Below, in pieces: positions 14,355-24,539 of a stretch of DNA of 64,000 nt. The DNA is from Solibacillus sp. R5-41 (GTDB lineage Bacteria; Bacillota; Bacilli; Bacillales_A; Planococcaceae), in contig NZ_CP024123.1 in the NCBI RefSeq assembly GCF_002736105.1, forward strand, positions 1,976,001 through 2,040,000. The letters run 5' to 3'. Below the pieces are notes generated by a model. That model was not told the DNA's origin. It did not search any database and saw only the letters and a list, made by a program, of their open reading frames with translations. Position 1 is the first letter of the stretch, and each line of letters opens with the position of its first letter. A program made the translations under genes and the position numbers.

Positions 14355-16523
14355 ATGAAGGTATTAATAACTGGTGGCTATGGTTTTATCGGTTCACATG
14401 TAGCGGACAGATTTTATAAGGAAGGTTACGAAGTGCATATTATTGATAACCTCGTAACGGGGAAAGCCGAAAATATTCCATTTAAACATAAATTTTATCA
14501 TCTTTCTATAGATGATCCAAAATGTCGTGATGTATTTGCGGATTATGACTTCGATATTGTCGTTCACCTAGCTGCCCAAGCAAGTGTTGCGACATCGATG
14601 CATAATCCAACCTATGATGCACAGAGCAATGTAGTTGGCCTCGTTCAAATGCTAAAATTTGCGACGGAATATAAGGTAAAGAAATTCATCTTTGCTTCTT
14701 CGGCAGCGGTTTATGGTGAGCAGTCACAACTCCCTATAACAGAGGACATGAACACAGACCCGATTTCACCTTATGGCATAAGTAAGCTTTTAGGGGAAAA
14801 ATATTGCAGTAATTGGGCAGCAAGTCAAGGATTGTCGTCCATTTGTTTCCGTTTTTCGAATGTGTATGGACCACGCCAAACGCATGAAGGTGAAGGAGGT
14901 GTCGTTTCCATATTTTTGAATAACCTATTAACGAATAACAAGCTCACTATTCATGGGGACGGCAACCAAACGAGGGATTTTATTTATGTAGAAGATGTAG
15001 CATTTGCGATTTACCGTGCCTCACAAAGTACGCTTACAGGTATTTATAATTTGTCAACGAATACAGAGGCAAGTGTAATTGATCTTATTCACCATTATGA
15101 AAGTTTCCATGGAGCTATTGAAACGGCTCAAGTGGCGTCACGTGAGGGTGATATACAGCGCTCAATTTTAAATAATACCCGCATCATTCAAGATTTGGAC
15201 TGGGTCCCGATGTATTCGCTTGAAGAAGGGCTTCAAAAAACATATGAGTGGGGTACATTTCTTAAACCATCGGAACAAGTGGTTGTCAAAGAAAAGAAAG
15301 TAGTTCCTAATTGGTATAAGATTCTCAAGCCATATTTGGAAAATGCCGTATTATTCTTCATTTTAAGTGCGTTTGTTTTGAGCGTGGATATTCCTATTTT
15401 CTCAGTTTTTGAGGTTGGGATTTTCTATATTATTACGGTAGGTGCGATTTATGGTAATAAACAAGCGTTCTTTGCTGTTTGTTTATCCATTAGCTTGTTG
15501 CTTATTGATTACTTCCGTCAAGGTCGAGAAATCGTTTCGTTGCTGTATGATACGACGTTCTTTTTCCAAATCTCCATCTTTTTATTCATTGGTTTAGTTG
15601 TTGGTTACTCTGTACAACGGAAAAATATTAAAATAACGGAACAACAAGAAAAGCTTAATGATCTTCAAACGCGCTATGACTTTTTAGAAATGATTCATGA
15701 AGAACTGCGCGATGTAAAAGATGAGCTGCAATTGCGCGTCTTAAATAACGAAGATAGCTTCGGAAAAATTTATTCAATTACGAAAGAGCTGAATGAGGTC
15801 GAACCCGAAAAGATTTTTACGCGTACGATAGAGGTTGTACAAAAGACTATGCGATGTGAAAATGTCTCTATTTATTTATTAAATGTGGACAAAACGTACC
15901 TTCGACTCGTGGCAAGTTCTAATTTGTTAGATGGAAAACCTCATATGAGCTCATTAAAAGTAGCGGATACGAATTATATCCAACAAATTATTAGCACTAA
16001 TGCAATTTTTGCAAATCGAAATTTACTTTCAAATGTGCCGGTAATGGCTGCACCAATTTTCCACGATAATAAAATTAAAGCGGTGCTCATGATTGATAAT
16101 TTACCATTCTCTAGCTTTTCGAACTATCATGAAAACCTATTCAAGGTTATTGCAGGATTAATCGAAACGTCATTAAGCCGCGCCTTTGAGTATATTCAAT
16201 TTACTGAAGAGAGTCGTTATATTGGTCAATCTATTATCTTACAACCAGATGTATTCCAGGAAATATTGAGTAGCAAAATACTCGCTAAAGAAAAATACAA
16301 TATGCCATTTACACTATTAAAAATCCAAGTTGATGCTAGTGTATCACAGCAAGTTGCGGAAAAAGCGAACCAATTATTAAGGGAAACGGATTATATCAGT
16401 TATTTCGAAGACACACTTTATATTTTACTTTCAAATACAACACAAGAAGATATTCCGTTTATTTTAAAGCGTTTTAACAATGTAGGAATTGAAACTGAAG
16501 TTCATGATGGGGTGCTCTTATGA
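14355..16523 (+). CDS. pelD: UDP-sugar 4-epimerase (PelX/GalE-like) fused to PelD c-di-GMP receptor
   Basis: Residues 1-310 form an extended SDR epimerase: GGYGFIGSH binds NAD, SSAAVY holds the catalytic Ser region, and YGISK supplies the Tyr-Lys pair. This would make UDP-GalNAc/Gal precursors. Residues 325-420 hold about four membrane helices, then a coiled coil (ITEQQEKLNDLQTRYDFLE), a GAF domain (about 475-620) and a degenerate GGDEF domain. In that last domain the active site is lost (FEDTL) but the inhibitory-site motif RETD remains (about residue 676), as in c-di-GMP-binding PelD. The start at ATG 14355 has GAGAGGG before it. The gene overlaps pelE by 4 nt (ATGA). Confidence 0.85.
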   Translation: MKVLITGGYGFIGSHVADRFYKEGYEVHIIDNLVTGKAENIPFKHKFYHLSIDDPKCRDVFADYDFDIVVHLAAQASVATSMHNPTYDAQSNVVGLVQMLKFATEYKVKKFIFASSAAVYGEQSQLPITEDMNTDPISPYGISKLLGEKYCSNWAASQGLSSICFRFSNVYGPRQTHEGEGGVVSIFLNNLLTNNKLTIHGDGNQTRDFIYVEDVAFAIYRASQSTLTGIYNLSTNTEASVIDLIHHYESFHGAIETAQVASREGDIQRSILNNTRIIQDLDWVPMYSLEEGLQKTYEWGTFLKPSEQVVVKEKKVVPNWYKILKPYLENAVLFFILSAFVLSVDIPIFSVFEVGIFYIITVGAIYGNKQAFFAVCLSISLLLIDYFRQGREIVSLLYDTTFFFQISIFLFIGLVVGYSVQRKNIKITEQQEKLNDLQTRYDFLEMIHEELRDVKDELQLRVLNNEDSFGKIYSITKELNEVEPEKIFTRTIEVVQKTMRCENVSIYLLNVDKTYLRLVASSNLLDGKPHMSSLKVADTNYIQQIISTNAIFANRNLLSNVPVMAAPIFHDNKIKAVLMIDNLPFSSFSNYHENLFKVIAGLIETSLSRAFEYIQFTEESRYIGQSIILQPDVFQEILSSKILAKEKYNMPFTLLKIQVDASVSQQVAEKANQLLRETDYISYFEDTLYILLSNTTQEDIPFILKRFNNVGIETEVHDGVLL

Positions 16524-17452
16524 CCAATATGACCATAATGTTTATTATTTTCCTCTATATTGTCATTTCCGCCTTTGTGTTATGGTTCTTTTCACTCGGT
16601 AATTTGCAGGATTGGGTATTTAGATGTACACTTGTCCTTTTTTTACCGGTTATTGGTTGGTTTATTCCGAGTCTTTGGCCAAAAAAACTTCTTAGAAATG
16701 AAGGCGAACAATTCGAAGCATATATGAATGCCCAAACCGATGATATCGCCATAGAGTTACGTTCCTCAAAATTGACCATCGAAAAAGATCGTGAATTAGC
16801 GGTTGTTTCGATTGAAGAGGCTCTAATTATTAGTGATTTTACGACTCGTCGTCGCGTCATGTTGGACCTATTAAAACAAGATGCTATGAAGTATTTAGAT
16901 ATTTTACAAACAGCGGTTACGAATGATGATACTGAAACGTCTCACTATGCCGTAACTGCAGTAATAGAAGTAAAACGCGAACTATCACTGTTATTGCAAA
17001 AATTATCGGTGGAATTTAGTCAAAACCCACAGGACCAGCATGTGGCATTAACATATGTTCAAGTAATCAGAGAATACTTACAAAGTGGTTTCTTGGATAA
17101 GCAATCCACAAAAAATTATCGTATGACTTATATTCAAGTCATACAGTCAATCATTGAAAATAATAAGGCAACGGAAGCGTTATTTAACGAAAAAATAGAT
17201 ATGGAATTGACACTTGGCGAGCTACAGGCTGCTGAGCAAACGGCGCTTTTATTTAAAGAGCACTATCCACTTTCTGAAAAGCCATATTTACAATTGTTAG
17301 CAATCTATTGTGAACTAAAATCAGCTTCTAAATTTAGAAGCGTATTAAATAATTTGAAAAATGCACCCATTACATTAACAAATGAAGCGTTGGTAACGGT
17401 GCGCTATTGGTCGACTGGGGTGAATATTACAGATGAAATGGCTATGGACTAA
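16520..17452 (+). CDS. pelE: PelE-like membrane protein with helical repeats
   Basis: Two N-terminal membrane helices (about residues 4-24 and 30-52) are followed by a cytoplasmic all-helical region with TPR-like pairs (for example LGELQAAEQTALLFKEHYPLSEKPYLQLL), the known PelE layout. PelE partners with PelD and PelG in the membrane polymerisation complex. The gene overlaps its upstream neighbour by 4 nt and the deacetylase gene by 20 nt, so translation of the whole set is coupled. Identification relies on position and topology more than on sequence motifs. Confidence 0.75.
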   Translation: MTNMTIMFIIFLYIVISAFVLWFFSLGNLQDWVFRCTLVLFLPVIGWFIPSLWPKKLLRNEGEQFEAYMNAQTDDIAIELRSSKLTIEKDRELAVVSIEEALIISDFTTRRRVMLDLLKQDAMKYLDILQTAVTNDDTETSHYAVTAVIEVKRELSLLLQKLSVEFSQNPQDQHVALTYVQVIREYLQSGFLDKQSTKNYRMTYIQVIQSIIENNKATEALFNEKIDMELTLGELQAAEQTALLFKEHYPLSEKPYLQLLAIYCELKSASKFRSVLNNLKNAPITLTNEALVTVRYWSTGVNITDEMAMD

Positions 17453-19253
17453 TCAAAAGGTTATCTTTATTGCCGTATTGCTTTTTTTATGTGGGATTAT
17501 TTTGCAAATAACAAGAACTCAAATGGTATTAAAAATGGTAGATAATGAAGACATTTTGGAAATGAAGGAATTAGTAGTTTCGGCTAATATGAATAAAGAG
17601 CAAACGAGTGATATGAACAATCCATCGTATTGTATTGTATATGATGAAACATCCGTCGCTATTAAAAATAATGCAGAAAAGGCCCTTGAATATATGCAAA
17701 AAAGCACGCGGGCTTACGATGTAGCAAAAGGTCAGGTAGATTATGATCGTTGTCCTACTATTTTGTTAAGTACTCCTTATTTAAAGGATCTCGGGACAGT
17801 AGAGGATATTGAAAACTATGTATCAGCTGGCGGACAGCTCTTTTTAATGAATGTACTCGAAATGGATGCACATTTCGATATTTTGTATCGTAAATTGGGC
17901 ATATTAGATTTTGATGATTTCGTTATGACAAATGGTCTGCATATGGTATCGAATCTTCTTATTGGTACAACTGGGGAAACATATTTAGAAGAATCATTAA
18001 ATGATGTCAGTTTAGGGGTTGCGTTAACTAGTGAGGCGACCATTTTTATGGAAAGTACAACGAAAAATCCATTGCTATGGAAAGCGGAATACGGAGAAGG
18101 GACATTCATGGTATTTAACGGCGGTTTATTATCTGAAAAATCTTCTCGTGGATTGATTACGGGCGCGGTTAGTTTAATGGAACCAGACTATGTTTATCCT
18201 ATATTTAATACAAAAGTCTTTTTCATAGATGACTTCCCATCCCCTATAGCAAAAGAGCGAAATGATCTGATTTATAAAGAATACAAGAAAAGTCTTGCGT
18301 CCTTCTATCAATCGGTTTGGTGGCCAAATATGTTGAAATCAGCAGCAAATGAAGATATTCGATATACCGGTGCCATCATTGAGTCTTATTTAGATAATGT
18401 AACACCACCATTCGATAATGTAGAGGACAAGGAGTATGTGTATTTAATTTCCTTTGGTCGAGTATTGATTCAAAGTGGTGGGGAAATAGGCTTCCATGGA
18501 TATAATCACCAATCTCTTACGATGGATCAAAATATTGCTTCTTCGTTTGGTTATAATGCATGGACAAGTAGCGAGGATATGGAGAAATCAATTCGCGAGT
18601 TACAAAGCTATACTAAACAAGCCTTCCCATCTTATAAAGTAACGACCTATGTTCCGCCTTCAAATGTGTTGTCAGAAGTAGGGCGCCAAGCTTTAAAAAA
18701 TAGCTGGCCTGAATTAACGACCATTTCTTCCTTGTATTTAGAGGATCTTACCAATAGATCTTACGTTCAAGAGTTCGAAGTTGCAGAAGACGGTATTATT
18801 GAAATGCCGCGTATTTCTTCCGGCTATGTACGCAATGATTCGGATGATTGGGCCATTGCCAATACGTTAACGGGAATTGGTGTATTTTCTCACTTTATTC
18901 ACCCGGATGATATTATTAGTACGGACCGATCCGGAGGTAGTTGGAATGAAATGTATAAAGAATTCGATGCATTTATGAAAGATGTTCACGAAACCTATCC
19001 TTGGCTACGTGCAATGAAGGCATCGGAAGCTGCGATGGGCATTGCTTCTACTTTGCAAACGACGAGTACAATAGAAAAAAGTAATAATGTCGTTAAAGGG
19101 AACATTGAAAACTATTTGGATGAACAACATTTTATTTTACGAACTGATAAAAAAATTGGAAGGCTAGAAAATTGTGAGGTTACTAAAATTGACGACGGTA
19201 CTTATTTAATCAAGGCATTAGCAGCTCAATTTGAAGTGACATTAAAGGAGTAA
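17433..19253 (+). CDS. pelA: PelA-type polysaccharide deacetylase (DUF2194), membrane-anchored
   Basis: One N-terminal membrane helix (about residues 8-28) anchors an extracellular protein of 606 residues. The first 250 residues resemble a Rossmann-like accessory domain (DRCPTILLSTPYL, GGQLFLMNVLE). The deacetylase part has the Asp pair in FFIDDFPSP (about 263) and the metal-binding H-x3-H in GEIGFHGYNHQ (about 354), then YVPPSN. There is no N-terminal glycoside hydrolase domain, as in the Gram-positive PelADA form. It would partly de-N-acetylate the GalNAc-rich polymer, giving it positive charge. Confidence 0.85.
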   Translation: MKWLWTNQKVIFIAVLLFLCGIILQITRTQMVLKMVDNEDILEMKELVVSANMNKEQTSDMNNPSYCIVYDETSVAIKNNAEKALEYMQKSTRAYDVAKGQVDYDRCPTILLSTPYLKDLGTVEDIENYVSAGGQLFLMNVLEMDAHFDILYRKLGILDFDDFVMTNGLHMVSNLLIGTTGETYLEESLNDVSLGVALTSEATIFMESTTKNPLLWKAEYGEGTFMVFNGGLLSEKSSRGLITGAVSLMEPDYVYPIFNTKVFFIDDFPSPIAKERNDLIYKEYKKSLASFYQSVWWPNMLKSAANEDIRYTGAIIESYLDNVTPPFDNVEDKEYVYLISFGRVLIQSGGEIGFHGYNHQSLTMDQNIASSFGYNAWTSSEDMEKSIRELQSYTKQAFPSYKVTTYVPPSNVLSEVGRQALKNSWPELTTISSLYLEDLTNRSYVQEFEVAEDGIIEMPRISSGYVRNDSDDWAIANTLTGIGVFSHFIHPDDIISTDRSGGSWNEMYKEFDAFMKDVHETYPWLRAMKASEAAMGIASTLQTTSTIEKSNNVVKGNIENYLDEQHFILRTDKKIGRLENCEVTKIDDGTYLIKALAAQFEVTLKE

Positions 19254-19259
19254 ATGCAT

Positions 19260-20678
19260 ATGAGAATTTGTTTAATCGCAGAAGGCTCTTACCCTTATGT
19301 AACGGGTGGCGTTTCTAGCTGGATTCATAGTTTGATGAATGCTATGCCAGAACATGAATTCATCATTTATGCTATTGCTGCTGACCGTAAGCAGCAAGGG
19401 CAATTTAAATATACACTACCCCCAAATTTAATTGAAGTGCACGAATTTTTTTTAGACGCGCATTTAAGTGAAGAAGCAAAGTGGGGGAAACGCTATCATT
19501 TAAATGATGTTCAGAGAAACAGTTTAATTTCATTAGTAAGTGGTTCTAATAATGTGGACTGGGAAGCATTATTTTTTCTTATTAGAAGTGATAATTTTAC
19601 TAATGTTGGGGAATTTTTATCGAGCAAGGACTATTATGAATTAGTAGAACATTTAGCAAAAACGAAGTATACGCATGTCCCATTTACAGAGCTATTTTGG
19701 ACAGTAGGCTCGATGATTTTACCTTTATTCATGTTAATGCGCGATGATTTACCAAAAGCTGATATTTATCATACCGTTTCCACGGGCTACGCTGGAGTAG
19801 TTGGTGCCTTAGCGAAAGTTATTTACAATAAGCCACTCATCTTAACTGAACATGGTATCTATTCGCGAGAACGGGAAGAAGAAATTATTAAAGCCAATTG
19901 GGTTAAGGGTTATTTCAAAGATCTATGGATTAATTACTTTTACACATTATCTAATTCTATATATTCATTAGCAGACGAAATTATTACTTTATTCGGACGG
20001 AATAAGGAGATTCAAATTGAACTCGGTTGTGAACCAGAGCGCATACGAATCATACCGAATGGAATTGATATTAATGATTACAATCAAGTTGTTCGGACGG
20101 TCCAGGACAACACAATACGTATTGGTGCAATTGTGCGAATTGTTCCGATTAAGGATATTAAAATGATGATCCAAGCTTTTTCATTAGTTGAAAAACAATT
20201 ATCAAATGTTGAATTGTTTATTATGGGACCTGCTGAAGAAAACGAGGAATACTATGAGGAATGTATGCATCTCGTAGAACTACTAAACATACAAAAAATT
20301 ACATTTACAGGAATGGTCAATATTAAAGAGCATATAGGCAACCTTGATTTTCTTTTACTGTCAAGTATTAGTGAAGGACAACCTTTAGCCATTTTAGAAG
20401 GCTTTGCTTGTAGTAAGCCTTTTATTTCAACTAATGTTGGGAGCTGTCGAGAATTAATTGAAGGCGACTCAAATGATTCTTTCGGTCCAGCAGGATTTAT
20501 CGTACCTGTGATGCACTATGAAGAGATGGCGAATTTCATAATGAAGCTCTGTTTAGATGAACCGCTACGCCTCGAGATGGGGAGAAATGGTTTTAACCGT
20601 GTTGCTAGTAATTACACACGCCGAGCATTTATTACGAGTTACAAAGAAATTTATAAAGAGTTAGGGACGGTGATATAA
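19260..20678 (+). CDS. pelF: PelF glycosyltransferase (GT4)
   Basis: The 472-residue cytosolic protein has the PelF start MRICLIAEGSYPYVTGGVSSW, the Rossmann-type donor site IRIIPNGIDINDYN, GAIVRIVPIKDIKMMIQAF and the GT4 E-x7-E motif in SEGQPLAILEGFACSKP (about residue 368). PelF uses UDP-GalNAc as donor and works with PelG. ATG 19260 is preferred over 19254 because AAGGAG at 19245-19250 is then 9 nt away. The stop codon abuts the PelG ATG. Confidence 0.92.
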   Translation: MRICLIAEGSYPYVTGGVSSWIHSLMNAMPEHEFIIYAIAADRKQQGQFKYTLPPNLIEVHEFFLDAHLSEEAKWGKRYHLNDVQRNSLISLVSGSNNVDWEALFFLIRSDNFTNVGEFLSSKDYYELVEHLAKTKYTHVPFTELFWTVGSMILPLFMLMRDDLPKADIYHTVSTGYAGVVGALAKVIYNKPLILTEHGIYSREREEEIIKANWVKGYFKDLWINYFYTLSNSIYSLADEIITLFGRNKEIQIELGCEPERIRIIPNGIDINDYNQVVRTVQDNTIRIGAIVRIVPIKDIKMMIQAFSLVEKQLSNVELFIMGPAEENEEYYEECMHLVELLNIQKITFTGMVNIKEHIGNLDFLLLSSISEGQPLAILEGFACSKPFISTNVGSCRELIEGDSNDSFGPAGFIVPVMHYEEMANFIMKLCLDEPLRLEMGRNGFNRVASNYTRRAFITSYKEIYKELGTVI

Positions 20679-23600
20679 ATGGCTGGAATCGGTTTTGAAC
20701 TACGAAAGTTGTATAGACAACAGGGGCTAGTTCAAAATATTAAGGCGTATAGCTATTCAACGATGACGACAGTCGGTCCTATGATTCTCTGTTTAATACT
20801 TGTATTCGCCCAGCAATTAATGATGCGTGAAAATAATAGTTCCTTCCTACAAAATGAATTATTTATAGCGACAATCGCTTATAGCTTTGTGTTTTCGATC
20901 ATCGTTACTTCTGGTTTGTCGATGCTCGTAACAAGATTCATCGCGGATAAAATATATGAACGCAAATACGAGCAAATTATTACAGCATATTATGGTAGTT
21001 TAGTTGTAATTGTACCGATTGGTGCCATTATTGCTGCCTTGTTTTTATGGGGCGTTAATGAGCATATTGTCTATAAAATTGTAGCGTATATTTATTTTAT
21101 TGAACTTATTGTCATTTGGATGCAAAATGTTTTCTTATCTGCATTAAAGGATTATAAGCGCATCTTCAGAGGGTTTGCAATTGCAATGATTCTTTCCGTC
21201 GTGACGAGCTATCTGTTGTTTAATTTTACGTCATGGGATCCTGTTGTTATTGCACTGCTTGGCATGAATATCGGTTTTGCAAGTATTATTATTTTGTCGG
21301 CCTTCCATTTTGAACATGTTTTTCCACGCAATGAACAACGTGATTATTTTCAATTTTTGCGGACTTTAAAAACATATCCTGGAGCTATGATTACAGGGGT
21401 ATTCATTTATTCTGGTGTGTATATTCACAATATTGTTTATTGGTTATTTGCAGACAATAACACACAAGTTTCAGATCAGTTTTTACTTATGCCGCTCTAT
21501 GATGTATCCGTTTTCTATGCGTATTTATCAGTTTTGCCCTCCCTAATATTCTTTGTTGTAATAATAGAAACTGATTTTTATGAAAAGTTTTTAAATTACT
21601 ATAAAAATATTCTTGATGGGGGAACATATGAGAGTATACAGCAAGCTAAACAGCGCATGCAAAAAGTGATTGTTCATAAAACAGGTTTTTTAGCAGAAAT
21701 TCAATTGCTCTTTACTACATTATCAATCGCGCTCGGCATCTTATTTCTGCCGAAAATTGGATTCTCTATGGAACAATTAGATTTATTTATTATTTTATGT
21801 ATTGCGTACTTTTTCTTTATAATGATGTTTTTATTACTTCATATTCTTATGTACTTCGACGATCGAAAAGGTATATTAGCAATCAGTGCGACCTTTATTG
21901 TTTTGAACGCTATTTTAACATATATCACAATGGGATTAAACTTGCATGGTATGGGTATGTTTATGGCTTCGTTTATCGGGCTGTGTCTCACATTTTTCCG
22001 CTTGCTTTACATAGCAGAAAATATTGATTACTATACCTTCTGTCCACAGCCTTTAATGACGATCGGATCTAAAATGAAATTGGGTGAAACTTTGAAAAAA
22101 AATTCTTCAGCACTAACATTACTTTTATTACTGACATTAACTTTAGCTGGTTGTGTTGAAAAAACAGAAACGGATGAGACGTTAAAGGATCCAGGGCAGG
22201 TAACGGCACCCTTGACGAACAGCATTCAAATTGACGATAAAAGACTTTACGAACGAGATCAAGATGACTCAATCAAAACACTATATGTAACGGTTTTACC
22301 AAATGAAAACAATCCTGAACTTGATTGGTACGGGTTAAATCGAATTTCAGAACGATATAGCGAAGAAAAATTAGATATTATCGTATCAGAAGGTGAAACA
22401 AATGGTGCTGGGCCAAAAGCCGGCATGTTTGGGGCAAATGAAACAAAAGCTAATGGTAAAATTAGCATCCGAGGAAACTCAGCGCGTAAACAACCACAAA
22501 AATCATACAAAATTAAATTGATGGACAGCGCGGGTACTTGGAATGATCAGAGAACAATTAATTTAAATAAACATGTTTCAGATGGAAGTAGATTATTAAA
22601 TAAATTAAGCTTCGATTTAATGGAACCAATCCCGAATATTTCAAGTTTACGCACACAATTCGTTCATCTTTATGTGAAAGATACAACTGCTGGGTCAACG
22701 AGCTATGAGGATTATGGTTTGTATACACATATTGAACAACCAAACAAACAGTTTTTACGTAACCATCTTTTTGATCCAAATGGCTATCTGTATAAAGTAA
22801 CATTATTCGAATTTAACCGATATCCAGATCAAATACGCGCGCATACAGATGAAAAATATGATAAAAAAGCATTTGAATCCGTTTTAGAAATTAAAGGGCG
22901 GGAAGAGCATGATAAGTTAATTACGATGCTGGATGATGTAAATAATTACAGTATACCGATTGACGAAGTAATAGAACGTCATTTTGATGAAGAAAACATC
23001 CTTACGTGGGCAGCTATTAACATCTTAATGGACAATATGGATACAGATGCCAATAACTTCTTCATCTATTCACCTTTAAATTTAGACACATGGCTCATCT
23101 TACCTTGGGATTATGATGATGGGTGGGATGCAGGACGTAGCCAAGATTTCTTGAAGGAATATCAAGCAGGTATAAGCAATTTCTGGGGAAATCGTTTATT
23201 TAATCGTTATTTCCGAGTACAAGAAAACGTAGATAAATTAACAGCCAAATTAGAAGAATTAAACGCAACGTATATTAATGAGGCAACTGTAAAAAAACAA
23301 TTGGATTTATACGTACCTTTAGTAAAACCATATGTCCAACGCTTCCCAGACAATCAATATTTACCGATCGTCGGTAAAAACTATGATCAAATTTTAGGAA
23401 GTATTATTGATACACCTAAAAATTCTTTAGAACGGTACTATGAGGATCTCGAAAAACCAAAACCATTCTTTATGTCACAAGAGATTCCAGTAGAAGACAA
23501 TCAACATGTCTTTAGGTGGGAAGTATCATTTGATTTACAAGGGGACGATCTTTATTATGATGTGGCGATTGCACGAGATCCTGAAATGCAGCAAGTGCTC

Positions 23601-23780
23601 TATTCAGAAAAGGGCTTACGTATGAATGAATATCGAACACCAAAACTAGAAAATGGTGTTTATTATTGGAAAGTCACAGTGACAGACTCACAGGGAAATA
23701 CACAAAGTTCCTTCGAGCTGTATGACGATGAAGAAACAAACATTTATCATTTTGGTGTTTTACGATTTGAGGTGGAGTAA
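20679..23780 (+). CDS. pelG: PelG membrane transporter fused to a CotH-type kinase domain
   Basis: Residues 1-460 are PelG: the diagnostic start MAGIGFELRKLY and about twelve membrane helices of the MOP flippase type, for export of the polymer. Without a stop the frame runs on: MKLGETLKKN, a hydrophobic run and LAGC at residues 489-492, which is a complete lipoprotein-like signal inside the protein. A CotH kinase domain follows (about 510-860) with RGNSARKQPQKSYKI, YTHIEQ (about 680), NNFFIY (about 790) and LPWDYDDGWD (about 808). A fibronectin-III-like tail (about 935-1030, ENGVYYWKVTVTDSQG) ends it. An internal ATG exists at 22074 but has no convincing ribosome binding site. Confidence 0.88.
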   Translation: MAGIGFELRKLYRQQGLVQNIKAYSYSTMTTVGPMILCLILVFAQQLMMRENNSSFLQNELFIATIAYSFVFSIIVTSGLSMLVTRFIADKIYERKYEQIITAYYGSLVVIVPIGAIIAALFLWGVNEHIVYKIVAYIYFIELIVIWMQNVFLSALKDYKRIFRGFAIAMILSVVTSYLLFNFTSWDPVVIALLGMNIGFASIIILSAFHFEHVFPRNEQRDYFQFLRTLKTYPGAMITGVFIYSGVYIHNIVYWLFADNNTQVSDQFLLMPLYDVSVFYAYLSVLPSLIFFVVIIETDFYEKFLNYYKNILDGGTYESIQQAKQRMQKVIVHKTGFLAEIQLLFTTLSIALGILFLPKIGFSMEQLDLFIILCIAYFFFIMMFLLLHILMYFDDRKGILAISATFIVLNAILTYITMGLNLHGMGMFMASFIGLCLTFFRLLYIAENIDYYTFCPQPLMTIGSKMKLGETLKKNSSALTLLLLLTLTLAGCVEKTETDETLKDPGQVTAPLTNSIQIDDKRLYERDQDDSIKTLYVTVLPNENNPELDWYGLNRISERYSEEKLDIIVSEGETNGAGPKAGMFGANETKANGKISIRGNSARKQPQKSYKIKLMDSAGTWNDQRTINLNKHVSDGSRLLNKLSFDLMEPIPNISSLRTQFVHLYVKDTTAGSTSYEDYGLYTHIEQPNKQFLRNHLFDPNGYLYKVTLFEFNRYPDQIRAHTDEKYDKKAFESVLEIKGREEHDKLITMLDDVNNYSIPIDEVIERHFDEENILTWAAINILMDNMDTDANNFFIYSPLNLDTWLILPWDYDDGWDAGRSQDFLKEYQAGISNFWGNRLFNRYFRVQENVDKLTAKLEELNATYINEATVKKQLDLYVPLVKPYVQRFPDNQYLPIVGKNYDQILGSIIDTPKNSLERYYEDLEKPKPFFMSQEIPVEDNQHVFRWEVSFDLQGDDLYYDVAIARDPEMQQVLYSEKGLRMNEYRTPKLENGVYYWKVTVTDSQGNTQSSFELYDDEETNIYHFGVLRFEVE

Positions 23781-24490
23781 TGGCGATTGAAAATAAAAAT
23801 TTTCGGCACGAACTAAAATATTATATTACGTATTTTGAAATGATTGCGCTCCGAAAAAAGGTTTCTAGCTTTTTATCACTAGATAAGCATGCAACGAGTC
23901 CAGAAGGCTATAATATTCGTAGTTTGTACTTTGATGGGATGCATGATCACAGTATTTACGATAAAAATGATGGGATTTTTGGGCGAGAAAAATATCGAAT
24001 TCGTATTTATAACGAGAATGATGCGATTATCAAATTAGAAAGAAAGAGTAAATACGGTGATTATATTAATAAAGAGGCGGCGCCATTAACTCGGGAGGAC
24101 TATGATGCTATTTTGCGCGGCGAATATGGTTGTTTAAAAGAGCGGACAGAAGCGCTGATTCAGGACTTTTACCGTGCCCTAGAGTTCCGGCAGTTTCAAC
24201 CTCGCGTGATTGTTGATTATACGCGTGAGGCCTATGTTTATGAGCTAGGGAATATCCGTATCACTTTCGATAAAGAATTGCGTGCAGGCAGTAATGGTAT
24301 CGACTTATTTGATAAAAACATTGTGTATCAAGAAATTCTTTATCCAGAACAAGTTATTTTAGAAGTAAAATATGATGATTTCTTACCAGATGTCATTCGA
24401 CAATTATTACAGCCAGAGCGTTTAACTCGATCTGCCATTTCAAAATATGTCCTTTGTCGAGAAAGAACGATTCAATATTTCAAAGTATAA
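23780..24490 (+). CDS. VTC-domain polyphosphate polymerase
   Basis: The 236-residue protein has the basic tunnel motifs of the VTC catalytic domain: NFRHELKYYI, EKYRIRIYN, IKLERKSKYGDYINK, VIVDYTREAYVY, NIRITFDKELR and the last strand VILEVKYDDFLP. These residues bind ATP and growing polyphosphate in yeast Vtc4. The ATG overlaps the stop of the PelG-CotH gene by one base (TAATG), with GAGGTGGAG just before, so it is tightly coupled to it. It lacks its own membrane segment; the DUF4956 protein encoded next is the likely membrane partner. Confidence 0.9.
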   Translation: MAIENKNFRHELKYYITYFEMIALRKKVSSFLSLDKHATSPEGYNIRSLYFDGMHDHSIYDKNDGIFGREKYRIRIYNENDAIIKLERKSKYGDYINKEAAPLTREDYDAILRGEYGCLKERTEALIQDFYRALEFRQFQPRVIVDYTREAYVYELGNIRITFDKELRAGSNGIDLFDKNIVYQEILYPEQVILEVKYDDFLPDVIRQLLQPERLTRSAISKYVLCRERTIQYFKV

Positions 24491-24539
24491 ATGACAGGAT
24501 TCAATTTTTCCACAAAGCAGCTATTAAAGGAGTTTTATA

